From Chlorobiaceae bacterium (GTDB lineage: Bacteria > Bacteroidota > Chlorobiia > Chlorobiales > Chlorobiaceae), in the NCBI GenBank assembly GCA_016931495.1, contig JAFGER010000073.1:1-61735 (forward strand): DNA of 61,735 nucleotides, written 5' to 3'. Below the pieces are notes generated by a model. It ran no database searches and was not told the origin of the DNA. It saw nothing but the letters and a program-made list of their open reading frames with translations. Shown here piece after piece: positions 17,378 through 26,742 of the stretch (within the stretch, counting starts at the first letter, position 1; the number at the start of each line of letters is the position of its first letter). The position numbers and the translations under genes were made by a program.

Positions 17378-18490
17378 TCAGCCTTTTCTGTTTTTCTCGG
17401 CGAGTTTCTGCTTCAGGTGCTCTTCGAGATGGTCAACCATGGCCTGCATGGTGAAATGGTTTTTCACCCGCTCAAAGCCGGCCTTGCCGCAGGCTTCGAG
17501 GGCTTCTGGATCGTCGATGAGCTTTTCGATGCTTCTGGCGATGGCCTCATGGTCTTTCGACGGGATGATGAGACCGGTTTCGCAGTGGAGCGATTTCCGG
17601 TTTTCACTCATCAGTTCACGCGCTCCGTTCACGTCGGTGGCGATGACCGGTTTTCCCATGGCCATGGCCTCCATGACCACATTGGGCATGCCTTCGAACA
17701 GCGAGGCGAGCACGAACAGGTCGCACCCTTTCAGGTAAGGGTAGATATCGGGCGTGAAGCCGAGGAAGACAACGCTCTGTTCGAGGCTGTATTCCGCAAC
17801 CATCTGTTTCAGGGGCTGTTCGAGCTTGCCTTCGCCCGAGATGGCGAACAGCAGGTCGTCGCGTTTGCTTCTGAGTAGGGAAGCGGCAAGAATCAGGTAT
17901 TCGAACCCTTTCTGTTTCGACAGGCGTCCGGCGCTGTAGATGATCTTTTTGCCGGGGTAGCGCGAGGCGAAGTCGATGGGAGTGACGGTTTCCGGAATGT
18001 TGATGCCGTTGTAGATCACCTTGACGAACTCCTTGTCGAACCAGCCGTACTTTGCATAGGCATCCTGGATGGTCAGGCTGTTGGTGATGATGCCGTCGGT
18101 CAGCCGGGTGAGCGTGAGCTTGTGTTTCCATTTTTTGCTGCACAAGAGCATGCCGTGCCGCGCCAGCACCACAGGTCGCCCGATGAGCCGGGCTGCAAGG
18201 CCCGCGACCCGCACATCCTTGTTGAGGTTGCAGATCAGCACATCGGTTTTGTGCCGCATCATCCAAGCGGCGATTTTGAGCGTCGCCAGGGGGCTGAAGT
18301 CGCTCCGGATGTTCATGACTTCGGTGCGGACGCCCTTTTCGGCGGCATACTTCAGAAGCCGGGAGTTTTTCTTGCTGGCCATAACCACATCGTGGCCCCG
18401 GTCGGTCAGGCCTTTTGCGGCATTGACCATCCACTTTTCTCCGCCGCCGAATTTGTCTCTGCCGATGGAGTTGATGAAGAGTACGTTCAT
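17378..18490 (-). CDS. GT4-family glycosyltransferase
   Basis: This 370-residue GT-B enzyme is the last of three tandem GT4 genes read on the minus strand. It starts MNVLFINSIGRDKFGGGEKW, the acceptor-side Gly-rich loop. The donor domain has IIYSAGRLSKQKGFEYLILAA (about 184-204) and E-x7-E in FEGMPNVVMEAMAMGKPVIATD (about 264-285). Its ATG overlaps the stop of the preceding gene by four bases (18487-18490), which indicates translational coupling. The N-terminal resemblance to the two upstream genes suggests tandem duplication. The substrate is unknown. Confidence 0.9.
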   Translation of the reverse strand: MNVLFINSIGRDKFGGGEKWMVNAAKGLTDRGHDVVMASKKNSRLLKYAAEKGVRTEVMNIRSDFSPLATLKIAAWMMRHKTDVLICNLNKDVRVAGLAARLIGRPVVLARHGMLLCSKKWKHKLTLTRLTDGIITNSLTIQDAYAKYGWFDKEFVKVIYNGINIPETVTPIDFASRYPGKKIIYSAGRLSKQKGFEYLILAASLLRSKRDDLLFAISGEGKLEQPLKQMVAEYSLEQSVVFLGFTPDIYPYLKGCDLFVLASLFEGMPNVVMEAMAMGKPVIATDVNGARELMSENRKSLHCETGLIIPSKDHEAIARSIEKLIDDPEALEACGKAGFERVKNHFTMQAMVDHLEEHLKQKLAEKNRKG

Positions 18491-19569
18491 GAGGCTTTTT
18501 TTCGATCGAGGGTTTCCTGGCAGAATTCAAGCAAATCCCTGCGCATCCGTTCAACAGAGAATTTTTCCAGTATCGTTTGGCGTGCGTTGGCTGCAAGAGC
18601 GCTGAGCAGGTCGGGATTTCCATAAAGTTTCCCGAAGAGGCTGGCGAGCCGCTCTTCGTCGCCGTAGCGGACAAGAAAGCCGTTCCGCTTCTCCTCGATG
18701 AGCTCGTCAGCGCCACCCGAAAGTGTGCTGATGGGCACACATCGGAGCGCCATGCTTTCAAGCAGCACATTGGCGAGACCTTCCGAGGTCGAAGCCGAGA
18801 CGAACAGATCGCAGGCGCGCATCATGGGATACGGATTGTCGAGATGTCCGGTAAAATGCACTTTGCCGGAAATGCCGAGACTGGACGCAAGCTGTTCGAG
18901 CGCTTGACGTTCCGGGCCTGCTCCCGCAATGACCAGCCCGCTGCCGGTCGCCTCCCGGTTGCCGGCTGCGAAGCGGGCGAAAGCGCGAATGAGGAAGTCG
19001 AAGCCTTTGCGCGGTATGAGCGCTCCGGCAGCGCCGATGGTGAACGGAAAGGGTTTTTCGTAGGGATTGGCGGAGTCCAGCTCCAGCTTTTCCCGGTCGA
19101 TTCCATTGTAGATCACCCGAACCTTGCCGGTGTCGAACCATGCCGTGCGGCTTAGTGTCTGGCGGATTTTTTCGGCATTGACGATGACGCCATCCGTCAG
19201 CGAACCGTAGATCAGCCGCTGGAAAAGCGTGTTTTTCAGCGGACGGTCGATGCCAAGACGCAGGATGTTCGCCGCTCCGGTAAGGCGGCAGACAAGACCG
19301 GCAAGCACGTAATCCTTGCGTTTGGTGGGGATAAGGATCCTGATGTTCTTTTCACGGACAAGCCTGACAAGGGCGGCGATGGTGGCCGGATCGAATTCCC
19401 ACCTGAAAGGCAGGCGGATTTTTTCGACCGCAATGCGCTCTCCGATTGCCGGGTCGCGGTAGGCGAGCATCACCAGATGATTGCCGGCGAGGGCTTCGGC
19501 GGCCATTTTGGTCCATTTTTCATTGCCGCCCCATCCACGTCTTGCGGAGTTAAGAAAGAGAACATTCAT
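18487..19569 (-). CDS. GT4-family glycosyltransferase
   Basis: This 360-residue GT-B enzyme is the middle gene of the tandem triplet. It opens MNVLFLNSARRGWGGNEKWT and has TIGAAGALIPRKGFDFLIRAF (about 183-203), LVIAGAGPERQAL and the donor motif SEGLANVLLESMALRCVPIST (about 270-290). It is most similar to the gene at 19687-20754, with a shared SAR-x-GG-x-EKW start, IPTKRKDYVLAG/MIAG and ANILRLGIDR segments. It overlaps the following gene by four bases. It probably acts in the assembly of a repeating or core oligosaccharide with its two siblings. Confidence 0.9.
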   Translation of the reverse strand: MNVLFLNSARRGWGGNEKWTKMAAEALAGNHLVMLAYRDPAIGERIAVEKIRLPFRWEFDPATIAALVRLVREKNIRILIPTKRKDYVLAGLVCRLTGAANILRLGIDRPLKNTLFQRLIYGSLTDGVIVNAEKIRQTLSRTAWFDTGKVRVIYNGIDREKLELDSANPYEKPFPFTIGAAGALIPRKGFDFLIRAFARFAAGNREATGSGLVIAGAGPERQALEQLASSLGISGKVHFTGHLDNPYPMMRACDLFVSASTSEGLANVLLESMALRCVPISTLSGGADELIEEKRNGFLVRYGDEERLASLFGKLYGNPDLLSALAANARQTILEKFSVERMRRDLLEFCQETLDRKKAS

Positions 19570-19686
19570 GTTTCCGGAACAGGTGCGTTGCTGCCGCAGG
19601 CGCGATGGCTTCAGGCAATGGCTGTGTTGAGTTGTCCATCAAACTTAAAAAAATAGTTCTGTAAACTTTCCTGTGCCTTGCGCTTT

Positions 19687-20754
19687 TCAACGGCGCTGCC
19701 TTTGCCGGCAGAATTCCAGCATTTCCCGGCTCATCCGTTCCGTGGAAAACTGTTCGATGACCCGTTGTCTGGCCTGGCGTGCGATGGCTTCGCGGAGCTG
19801 AGGCGACTGATACAGCGTCAGAAGGGTGGCGGCCAGGGCTTCGACGTCGCCGTAGTCGAGCAGATAGCCGTCAACACCGTGCCCGATGGCCTCTTCGGCG
19901 CCGCCGGCTCTGGTGCTGATGGGTGCGTTTCCGAGGTACATGCCTTCGAGCAGGGCGTTGGCAATGCCTTCGTTTTTCGAGACCATGGCGAACAGATGGC
20001 TGCGTGCCAGTTCGGGAAAGGGGTCGCGGAGGAAGCCCGTGAATCTGGTGATTCCGGCAATGCCGAGTTCGTTGGCGCGGGCTTCGAGGGCCGCTTTTTC
20101 GGGGCCGCTGCCGATAATCACCAGGCGGGCATCCTGCGCGCCGGAGAGTTCAAGGAAACGCGCAAAGCCGTCCATGAGAAAATCGAATCCCTTGCGACGG
20201 GTCAGGATGCCCATCGAGCATACCGTGAATCCCGGCGGTTTGGCGGGCATTCCGCCGGGAAACTGCCGGTCGATGGCCGTTGTGTCGAAGCCGTTGTAGA
20301 TGACCCTGATCTTGCCGGGATCGAGCCAAGCCGCCCGGGTGAGGCTTTCCCTGATTTTGCGTGCGTTGACGATGATGCCGTCCGCAAGGGCGCCGTACAT
20401 GAGCTTGTGAAACCAGAACCCCGAAGGCGTCCGGTCGATGCCGAGCCGCAGAATGTTCGCGATGCCGCAGACCCGCGAGGCGATACCGGCAATCATGTAG
20501 TCTTTGCGTTTGGTCGGGATGACGACATCGATGTTGTGCTGCCGGATGATTCTGATCACCTGCATGATCGTGTACGGGTCGATATGGCTCACGCAGGGGA
20601 GCCGGAATTTCGGGATCGTGAAGCGTTCGCCGACGATGTTTCTCCGATAGACCAGAAAAGCCCGATGTTCTCCCTTCAGGGCATGGGCTGCCATGCAGGT
20701 CCACTTTTCAGTCCCGCCCCAGGTTCGTGCCGAGTTGATAAAGAGAATGTTCAT
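19687..20754 (-). CDS. GT4-family glycosyltransferase
   Basis: This 355-residue GT-B enzyme is the first gene of the tandem triplet. It starts MNILFINSARTWGGTEKWTC and shares IPTKRKDYMIAGIASRVCG and ANILRLGIDRTPSGF with its neighbour. The donor domain has VCSMGILTRRKGFDFLMDGF (about 180-199) and KNEGIANALLEGMYLGNAPIST, where the second Glu of E-x7-E is kept. About 120 bases separate it from the next gene. It follows the epimerase gene by about 40 bases, so all four may share a transcript. Confidence 0.9.
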   Translation of the reverse strand: MNILFINSARTWGGTEKWTCMAAHALKGEHRAFLVYRRNIVGERFTIPKFRLPCVSHIDPYTIMQVIRIIRQHNIDVVIPTKRKDYMIAGIASRVCGIANILRLGIDRTPSGFWFHKLMYGALADGIIVNARKIRESLTRAAWLDPGKIRVIYNGFDTTAIDRQFPGGMPAKPPGFTVCSMGILTRRKGFDFLMDGFARFLELSGAQDARLVIIGSGPEKAALEARANELGIAGITRFTGFLRDPFPELARSHLFAMVSKNEGIANALLEGMYLGNAPISTRAGGAEEAIGHGVDGYLLDYGDVEALAATLLTLYQSPQLREAIARQARQRVIEQFSTERMSREMLEFCRQRQRR

Positions 20755-20793
20755 ATACGGCCAGGGCTTTCCTGTGTGAATTCAGCTGATCGC

Positions 20794-21846
20794 TCAGACG
20801 TTGAAGAATTCACGGTACCAGGCCACGAAGCGGTTGATGCCCTCCTGGACCGGGGTCGATGGTTTGTAGCCGAGGTCGTTGACCAGGTCGGTCACGTCGG
20901 CGTAGGTGGAGGGCACGTCGCCTGGCTGGATGGGCAGCAGGTTCTTTTCGATGGTTTTGCCGAGCGCCAGTTCGATGGCCTCGATGAACTCCATCAGCCT
21001 GACCGGCTGGTTGTTGCCGATGTTGTAAACGCGGTACGGGGCCGACGAGGTGCCGGGGTCGGGCGCTTTGCCGCTCCACTCCGGATTGGCTTTCGCCGGA
21101 TTGTCGATGACGCGCACCACGCCTTCGACGATGTCGTCGATGTAGGTGAAGTCGCGCTGCATGTTGCCGTAGTTGAACACGTCGATCGGGCGGCCTTCGA
21201 GCGCGGCCTTGGTGAAGAGGAAGAGCGCCATGTCGGGCCGTCCCCAGGGGCCGTACACCGTGAAAAAGCGCAGGCCGGTGGTCGGAATACCGAACAGATG
21301 GCTGTAGGTGTGCGCCATCAGCTCGTTGGATTTCTTGCTGGCCGCGTACAGACTCACCGGGTGATCGACGTTATGGTGCACCGAAAAGGGCTGGCTCTCG
21401 TTCAGGCCATAGACCGAGGAGCTGGAGGCGTAGCTCAGGTTGCCGACGCTGTTGTGGCGGCACGCTTCGAGCAGGTTGATGAAGCCGGTGATGTTGGACT
21501 TGATGTACGCCTCGGGGTTGGTGAGCGAGTAGCGCACCCCGGCCTGCGCGGCGAGGTTGCAGACTGCGTCGAACTGTTCATCGGAAAAGAGCTTGTCGAT
21601 GCCCGCCTTGTCTTCGAGATCGAGCTTGACGAAGCGGTAGTTCGGATACTTCGCCGAAGTGACGAGCTTGCCGTACTCGATGGCGTCGCGCCCGATGCCC
21701 GAAAAGGCGAGCCGTCCGTACTTGACCCGCTGGTCGTAATAGTCGTTGATGTTGTCGAGGCCGACCACTTCGTCGCCCCGTTTGGCAAGGCGTTCGGCAA
21801 GGTGGAATCCGATAAATCCGGCCGTGCCGGTGACAAGAATTTTCAC
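20794..21846 (-). CDS. UDP-glucuronate 4-epimerase-like NAD-dependent epimerase
   Basis: This short-chain dehydrogenase-type sugar epimerase is 350 residues from the GTG at 21846 (VKILVTGTAGFIGFHLAERL). A longer frame to 22092 adds 82 residues without family resemblance and is rejected. TGTAGFIG is the NAD-binding Gly-rich loop, DNINDYYD the acidic end of strand 2, and YASSSSVYG plus YAASKK supplies the Ser/Tyr/Lys catalytic set. The NINDYYD and GIPTTGLRFFTVYGPWGRPDMA segments are characteristic of UDP-GlcA 4-epimerase, making UDP-galacturonate. It would supply a nucleotide sugar to the adjacent glycosyltransferases. Confidence 0.88.
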   Translation of the reverse strand: MKILVTGTAGFIGFHLAERLAKRGDEVVGLDNINDYYDQRVKYGRLAFSGIGRDAIEYGKLVTSAKYPNYRFVKLDLEDKAGIDKLFSDEQFDAVCNLAAQAGVRYSLTNPEAYIKSNITGFINLLEACRHNSVGNLSYASSSSVYGLNESQPFSVHHNVDHPVSLYAASKKSNELMAHTYSHLFGIPTTGLRFFTVYGPWGRPDMALFLFTKAALEGRPIDVFNYGNMQRDFTYIDDIVEGVVRVIDNPAKANPEWSGKAPDPGTSSAPYRVYNIGNNQPVRLMEFIEAIELALGKTIEKNLLPIQPGDVPSTYADVTDLVNDLGYKPSTPVQEGINRFVAWYREFFNV

Positions 21847-22115
21847 GCAGGATTGAAGGATGAGGCCCGGATTTTCCGGGCGATTACGGGTGGCGGGCCG
21901 GATGCTGATGATCGCTTCCGGGGGCGCTGCCCTTGTGGTCAATTGAAAATAAAGATAATCAGGAATCGGTTTTTTGGTAAAAAAGCGCTGAATTTTCGGA
22001 TGAAAAGAGTTTGCTTGTTTGTTTATTGGTAAGCAAAACCGCTCATCAGGTTTCCGGACGGTATGGTTCCGGAGCGCCTGGGGGGCAGTCATCCTGAAAC
22101 GGCGTATCCGGTTGC

Positions 22116-23069
22116 ATGCAAACTCTTGACCATCAGAACTTTTCAGGGCGGCCGTCCCTGTTCGGCACGGTGCTGGTGCTGCTCGTCATTCTGGCGCTCT
22201 ATCCGCTTGCCGGGTGGCTGCTGAACCTTCTGGTGACCGGCGGCCGGCCGCTTGAGGCCGTGTTGCGTGACGATTCGGTTTTTCTGTTGCGGCGGATGCT
22301 TTTCGCCCAGGCGGTTGGCCAGATCCTCGTGCTCGGGCTTCCGGTGTTCCTGCTCGCCAGCCGGTACAGCGGCGGCGCTCCGTTCGGGCGCCCGAACTTC
22401 CGGTGGCTGGGTATCGGCACGGGCGGCGGCGTGCTGCCGGCGCTGCTTGCCGGAGCCGGGATGCTGCTGCTCCAGCCCTTGCTGTACAGCATCGTGGAGG
22501 TGCAGCTCCGTTTGCTGCCCCTGCTTGGAGAGACAGGCCGGGCGCTGTTGCAGGAGCAGGAGCGGCTCGACCGGCTCATCAGGATGCTGGCCGGCGACAC
22601 CTCGCCCGGAAGCCTCGTGGCGGCTTCGCTGGTGCTGGTGCTGACCCCTTCGATTTGTGAAGAGCTGCTGTTCCGTGGTTACATCCAGAAAAGCCTGTCG
22701 CTGAGCACCAAACCGGGCCGGGCGGTGTTCTTCACCGGGCTGGTGTTCGCGCTCTTTCACCTGGAGCTGTTCAATCTGCTGCCGTTGACCCTGCTCGGGT
22801 GGTATATCGGCTATCTTTACCTGAAAACCGGCAATCTGCTGGTTCCTGCAGCCGCTCATGCCACCAACAATCTTGCGGCGCTGGCGCTGCTGCACCTTTC
22901 CGACGCGCCAGACATTGCAGCTCCGTCTGCGGCGTCTCCGGTCTTTTTCTGGCAATGGTGGCTGCTGGTCGTTGCATCGTTGTTTATATTTTCGCTGCTG
23001 ATCCGCTATTTTTCCGGAAAGCCGGCATCTGCTGGCGCCAATAACCCAATGCCCGGCGGGCGATCATGA
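22116..23069 (+). CDS. CPBP-family intramembrane metalloprotease
   Basis: This 317-residue, very hydrophobic protein belongs to the CPBP/CAAX (Abi) family of membrane proteases. Predicted membrane spans occur near 20-40, 65-85, 105-125, 170-190 and beyond. The family motifs are present: EELLFRGYIQ (about 188-197), FALFHLELFN (about 215-224) and AAAHATNN (about 246-253), giving the Glu-Glu-x3-Arg and two His metal ligands. It is divergent from the epimerase gene and starts 16 bases before cdsA, so the two are probably co-transcribed. The substrate is unknown. Related proteins process or scaffold membrane peptides. Confidence 0.88.
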   Translation: MQTLDHQNFSGRPSLFGTVLVLLVILALYPLAGWLLNLLVTGGRPLEAVLRDDSVFLLRRMLFAQAVGQILVLGLPVFLLASRYSGGAPFGRPNFRWLGIGTGGGVLPALLAGAGMLLLQPLLYSIVEVQLRLLPLLGETGRALLQEQERLDRLIRMLAGDTSPGSLVAASLVLVLTPSICEELLFRGYIQKSLSLSTKPGRAVFFTGLVFALFHLELFNLLPLTLLGWYIGYLYLKTGNLLVPAAAHATNNLAALALLHLSDAPDIAAPSAASPVFFWQWWLLVVASLFIFSLLIRYFSGKPASAGANNPMPGGRS

Positions 23070-23085
23070 TACAGGTCTGAAGTCT

Positions 23086-23913
23086 ATGTCTTCCCTGATG
23101 CAAAGCAATCTTTTTCAGCGGGTGGCCGTTGCCATCGCGGGCATTCCGCTGCTTCTCTGGCTCAATATGCAAGGCGGCCTGTGGTTCTTCGCGCTGGTGT
23201 TTGCGCTCAGCCTCATGGCCACCGTCGAGTTCCGGCGCCTGGCCGTCCGCCACGCCTATCCGCCGTCGCTGCTGGTGCTTCTGCCGCTGACCGCGCTCAT
23301 CCAGCTCAACTTCTATTTCCGCTTTGTTGAATTCTGGGAGGCGGTGCTCATGGCCGTCCTGTTTTTGCAGGTGCTCGAACTCTGGCGAACGCAGGGCTCC
23401 CAGTTGATGAATATCGGCTCGACGCTGGTTGGCCTGTTCTATGTCAATCTGTGTTTCGGGGCGTTGCTCAGGCTGCGGCTTCTGGAGACGAGCGAAGCGG
23501 GTTCCGGCGAATCGCTGGTGCTGCTGCTTTTCATCTGCGTCTGGGCCGCCGATATTTTCGCCTATTTCGGCGGAAGCCAGCTTGGCGGAAAAATTTTCGG
23601 ACGGAAGTTCTTCGCCCGGATCAGTCCGAAAAAAACCTGGGAGGGCTACCTCTCCGGTATTGCCGGCAGCATGCTGGCCGCCTGGCTCTGCTCACTCTTC
23701 ATTGCCGGATTTCCCGATGGCCGCGCGGTTCCGGCGGGCCTGTTCATCGGCGCGGTGGCGCCCGTCGGCGACCTCATGGAGTCGATGTTCAAGCGCGACG
23801 CCGGGGTCAAGGACTCTTCGTCGCTCATTCCGGGCCACGGCGGCGTGCTCGACCGTTTCGACACGATCATGTTCATGGCCCCGCTGCTTTACCTTTTCGT
23901 AACCTACGGCTGA
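23086..23913 (+). CDS. cdsA: Phosphatidate cytidylyltransferase
   Basis: CdsA makes CDP-diacylglycerol from phosphatidate and CTP, the precursor of all bacterial phospholipids. The 275-residue protein is multi-spanning with membrane segments throughout. The signature SMFKRDAGVKDSSSLIPGHGGVLDR lies near the C-terminus (about 228-252; Lys-Arg, Lys-Asp and HGG-x-x-DR are intact). DIFAYFGGSQLGGKIFGRKF and SPKKTWEG earlier are also typical. The gene follows the CPBP protease gene closely. Nothing unusual is seen in its length or motifs. Confidence 0.95.
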   Translation: MSSLMQSNLFQRVAVAIAGIPLLLWLNMQGGLWFFALVFALSLMATVEFRRLAVRHAYPPSLLVLLPLTALIQLNFYFRFVEFWEAVLMAVLFLQVLELWRTQGSQLMNIGSTLVGLFYVNLCFGALLRLRLLETSEAGSGESLVLLLFICVWAADIFAYFGGSQLGGKIFGRKFFARISPKKTWEGYLSGIAGSMLAAWLCSLFIAGFPDGRAVPAGLFIGAVAPVGDLMESMFKRDAGVKDSSSLIPGHGGVLDRFDTIMFMAPLLYLFVTYG

Positions 23914-24273
23914 TTTCAGGCTGGAGGCCTGACCATCGCTCATCGCAGAGGCATCGGCATCGGCGTTTCCGGCGGTCTCGAACTTTTTTCCGGATGGCCG
24001 CCCGATCGGGCACTTGCCGGAAAGAATGTTTTTTTATATTCCGGTTCTGTTTTTTAGAGATATTCCCCTGTGATTTTGTCGTGAGTTCCGGTTCATCGGA
24101 TTCGGAATGGCCGACACGGGTCAGCCGGGTGGCTGCTTCGTCCCGCCGGGGCATGCGGAAGAAGCGCCGGAAACGCCGCTCGATCTCCTTACCCTTGAAG
24201 GCCAGCACCATTGCGAAGTCCGGCGCAAGCGGTCTCACCATCTCACGGCCTCACACTGCAAGCCTTATCGCCC
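23914..24273. other. 360-base stretch without a supported gene
   Basis: A minus-strand frame (23873-24241, 122 codons) crosses it and overlaps the end of cdsA, but it is Arg-rich, has no family resemblance and was rejected. An AT-rich patch near 24028-24070 (TTTTTTTATATTCCGG) could hold a promoter for the downstream ptsN gene. I see no clear terminator for cdsA. Confidence 0.4.
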
Positions 24274-24744
24274 ATGAAAATCGAAGAGCTTCTCTCGGAA
24301 AAGCATATTTCGCTGAATCTCCACTCGGATTCGAAGGAAAAGGTCATCGATACCCTGATTTCGATGGTTTCCGGTCATGAAAAGGTCAGGGACCTTCAGC
24401 GGCTTGCCGAGGATGTGCAAAAGCGTGAACGGGAGATGTCAACCGGCATCGGCAAGAATATCGGGCTGCCTCATGCCAAGACATCGGCGGTGACCGCGCC
24501 CGTGCTGGCGCTGGTGACGCTGAGTGACGAGGTCGATTTCGAGTCGATCGACAACCAGCCGGTCAAGATCGTCTTCCTGCTCGCCACGCCTGAAACCATG
24601 CTGGCCGAACACCTCAAGCTACTGGGCCGCATCACCCGGCTGGCGGGCAAGGACGAGGTGCGCCGCAGGATCATCGAGGCGAAGAGTTCCGGCGAGGTGC
24701 TTGAGCTGTTCAGGGAAGAGGAAAAGGATTTACCCCAGATTTAA
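24274..24744 (+). CDS. ptsN: PtsN-like EIIA domain protein
   Basis: This 156-residue protein is a single PTS EIIA domain of the nitrogen/fructose type. The start at 24274 (MKIEELLSEKHISLNL) fits the family, and an upstream frame to 24211 is not used. The phospho-accepting His lies in IGLPHAKT (about 65-72). The tail FREEEKDLPQI completes the domain. Such proteins act as regulators through phosphorylation rather than sugar transport, and no other PTS component is seen here. It lies 21 bases upstream of hisS and is likely co-transcribed with it. Confidence 0.87.
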   Translation: MKIEELLSEKHISLNLHSDSKEKVIDTLISMVSGHEKVRDLQRLAEDVQKREREMSTGIGKNIGLPHAKTSAVTAPVLALVTLSDEVDFESIDNQPVKIVFLLATPETMLAEHLKLLGRITRLAGKDEVRRRIIEAKSSGEVLELFREEEKDLPQI

Positions 24745-24765
24745 TTGTCGAGAGAAAAAGGAGTT

Positions 24766-26058
24766 ATGGCGCAGTTGCAGGCAGTCAAGGGTACGCGGGA
24801 CATTTTTCCGGAAGAGATCGCGCGTTGGCACTATGTCGAATCGGTGATCCATTCGGTGGCCGCCCTGTACGGCTTCAGTGAGGTGCGCACGCCCGCGTTC
24901 GAATACACCGAACTGTTCCAGCGCGGCATCGGCGCGACGACCGACATCGTCGGCAAGGAGATGTTCACCTTCCAGCCCGACGGGTCGGGACGCTCACTGA
25001 CGCTCCGTCCCGAGATGACCGCCGGGGTGATGCGCGCCTGCCTGCAGAAGAATCTGCTCTCGCAGGCTCCGGTGCACAAACTCTGGTACATCAGCGACCT
25101 GTTCCGCAAGGAGCGCCCGCAGGCCGGACGCCAGCGCCAGTTCACGCAGTTCGGCGCAGAGCTGCTCGGTGTCTCCAACCCGGCGGCGGTGACCGAGGCG
25201 CTGACCTTTATGATGCAGGTGTTCGAGACGCTGGGCCTGCACGGCTTGCGGCTGCGCATCAACTCGCTCGGCGACCTCGACGATCGCGCCCGCTACCGCG
25301 AGGCGCTCCGGGCCTACTTCCAGCCCTACGAAGCCGACCTCGACGAGCCATCCAAAGAGCGGCTCGAAAAGAATCCGCTGCGCATCCTCGACTCGAAAAA
25401 TCCTGCCCTGAAAGAGATGATCGCCGGAGCGCCCAGGCTGTACCATTCCCTCAAGCCGGAGTCTGTTGCCGAGTTCGAGCAGGTGCTCGCTTACCTCGAT
25501 GACAGGCAGATCGCCTACGATGTCGATCACCTGCTGGTGCGAGGTCTCGATTATTACTGCCACACGGCTTTCGAGGTGACCAGCTCCGAGCTTGGCGCGC
25601 AGGACGCCATCGGCGGCGGCGGGCGCTACGACGGACTGGCCCGGGAACTCGGATCGCCGAACGATCTGCCCGCCGTCGGGTTCGCGGTCGGCATGGAGCG
25701 GCTGATGATCGTCATGGAGAAGCAGGGACTTTTTGCGACAATCAATCCGCATGGTCCGCTCGTTTCTGTCGTCATACAGCAGAAGGAGCTTTCGGGGCAC
25801 GCCATGCAGGTCGCCTTTCGACTGCGCAAGGCGGGGATCAGCACCGAGATCGATCTGGCCGCGCGGAGCATGAAAGCGCAGATGCGCGAGGCAAACCGTA
25901 CGGGTTCGGCATATGCGCTTTTCGTCGGTCAGTCGGAGTTCGAGTCGGGCGTGTACACGCTCAAGAATCTCGTCACCTCCGAGCAGACATCGCTCGATCT
26001 CGACGCCATCATCGAGGTGCTGCGTGAACCAGCGGCGCGGGAGTCGCTCAGGCCGTGA
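24766..26058 (+). CDS. hisS: Histidyl-tRNA synthetase
   Basis: HisRS charges tRNA-His. The ATG at 24766 ([17 protein letters not shown]) follows an AAAAAGGA and is chosen over a TTG at 24745. The 430-residue length is normal. Class II motifs are visible: [13 protein letters not shown] (about 79-91), [20 protein letters not shown] (motif 2, about 110-129), and the His-specific [15 protein letters not shown] (about 257-271) and [14 protein letters not shown] (about 286-299). The C-terminal anticodon-binding domain begins around 325. The next gene starts inside its last codons. Confidence 0.97.
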   Translation: MAQLQAVKGTRDIFPEEIARWHYVESVIHSVAALYGFSEVRTPAFEYTELFQRGIGATTDIVGKEMFTFQPDGSGRSLTLRPEMTAGVMRACLQKNLLSQAPVHKLWYISDLFRKERPQAGRQRQFTQFGAELLGVSNPAAVTEALTFMMQVFETLGLHGLRLRINSLGDLDDRARYREALRAYFQPYEADLDEPSKERLEKNPLRILDSKNPALKEMIAGAPRLYHSLKPESVAEFEQVLAYLDDRQIAYDVDHLLVRGLDYYCHTAFEVTSSELGAQDAIGGGGRYDGLARELGSPNDLPAVGFAVGMERLMIVMEKQGLFATINPHGPLVSVVIQQKELSGHAMQVAFRLRKAGISTEIDLAARSMKAQMREANRTGSAYALFVGQSEFESGVYTLKNLVTSEQTSLDLDAIIEVLREPAARESLRP

Positions 26059-26297
26059 AGCCTCGAGTCACGATCTACGGCAAGCCGGAGTGCTGCCTCT
26101 GCGACGCGGCGCTCAGGGTGCTCGATGAGGTCGGTCAGCAGATTCCGTTCGAGATCGAAAAGCGCGACATTTCCGGCGACGCCGATCTTATCGACCGCTA
26201 CGGCCTCGACATTCCGGTCATCCTCGTCGACGGCCAGGTAGCCTTCAAACACCGGATCGACGCCGAAAGGTTCATCGGGCTGCTCGAAGGGCGGTGA
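26055..26297 (+). CDS. Glutaredoxin-like (DUF836) thioredoxin-fold protein
   Basis: This 80-residue protein of the glutaredoxin-like DUF836 family has a thioredoxin fold. It begins with a GTG overlapping the hisS stop by four bases, so translation is coupled. [18 protein letters not shown] holds a C-C-x-x-C cluster; Cys-Cys-Leu-Cys replaces the classic CPYC site. [17 protein letters not shown] provides the cis-Pro strand. The family is expected to take part in thiol redox reactions, but the substrate is not known. Confidence 0.85.
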   Translation: MKPRVTIYGKPECCLCDAALRVLDEVGQQIPFEIEKRDISGDADLIDRYGLDIPVILVDGQVAFKHRIDAERFIGLLEGR

Positions 26298-26433
26298 CGG
26301 CGTTTTTGCTTCCGGCCGCCGCAAAGCTCGCGCGAGCCGGTTTGGAGAAGCCTTTCGGGTTCGTTAACATAGTTTTCAAATTGTCCCCCTTTTTCCGGCG
26401 CAATGCATTCCAGAGCCGGAGGCTGTTTCCGGA

Positions 26434-26643
26434 GTGTTCACCATGCTGAAATTCATCCTGCTTCTCATCGTTCTCTGGCTGGCGATACGGTTCGTGAGCC
26501 GTCTGGTACGTCTGACCTTCAACGTTTCCAGAAACGACCGCGCGGTCAATCCGTCGTCCTTCTCCTCTTCCTCCGGCCGGCGGGCGCAGGCCGAAGAGGC
26601 CGAGTACGAGGTGATCGACAGCCAGATCAGGCAAAAGGAGTGA
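26434..26643 (+). CDS. Small DUF4834-like membrane protein
   Basis: This 69-residue protein has one hydrophobic segment (about 5-22) followed by a basic and then polar tail ending EVIDSQIRQKE. It resembles the DUF4834 family of small single-span proteins found near RimP in the Bacteroidetes-Chlorobi group. It starts at a GTG/ATG pair: GTG at 26434, with ATG at 26443 (MLKFILLL) an equally good choice. A role is not known. Confidence 0.65.
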   Translation: MFTMLKFILLLIVLWLAIRFVSRLVRLTFNVSRNDRAVNPSSFSSSSGRRAQAEEAEYEVIDSQIRQKE

Positions 26644-26672
26644 CGTCGCCGGTGATTGCGTGACAAGCCGTT

Positions 26673-26700
26673 TTGCTTGTGTGCGGATTTTTTGTACATT
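26673..26700 (+). promoter_or_regulatory. Probable promoter of the rimP operon
   Basis: TTGCTT at 26673-26678 and TACATT at 26695-26700 are separated by 16 bases. This is a fair match to a sigma-70 type promoter. It lies about 45 bases before the hairpin at 26743 and about 90 before the rimP start. Confidence 0.5.
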
Positions 26701-26742
26701 ATCGGCTGATCGGGGCACTGGACTTTTCAAGATCGGTTTCTG

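Noticed and set aside
19678-22032. 784-codon plus-strand frame
   Set aside because: It lies opposite to GT4 and epimerase genes with clear motifs. Its translation is a His/Asp/Val/Gly-rich antisense shadow of GC-rich coding DNA.
21847-22092. Extra 82 residues before the epimerase start
   Set aside because: The frame stays open, but the sequence lacks the fold's N-terminal strand. The Rossmann fold starts at VKILVTG.
23873-24241. 122-codon minus-strand frame between cdsA and ptsN
   Set aside because: Although it starts with MVLAFKGKEIERRF, which recalls a CYTH-type start, the rest is Arg/Lys-rich, overlaps cdsA and shows no family pattern.
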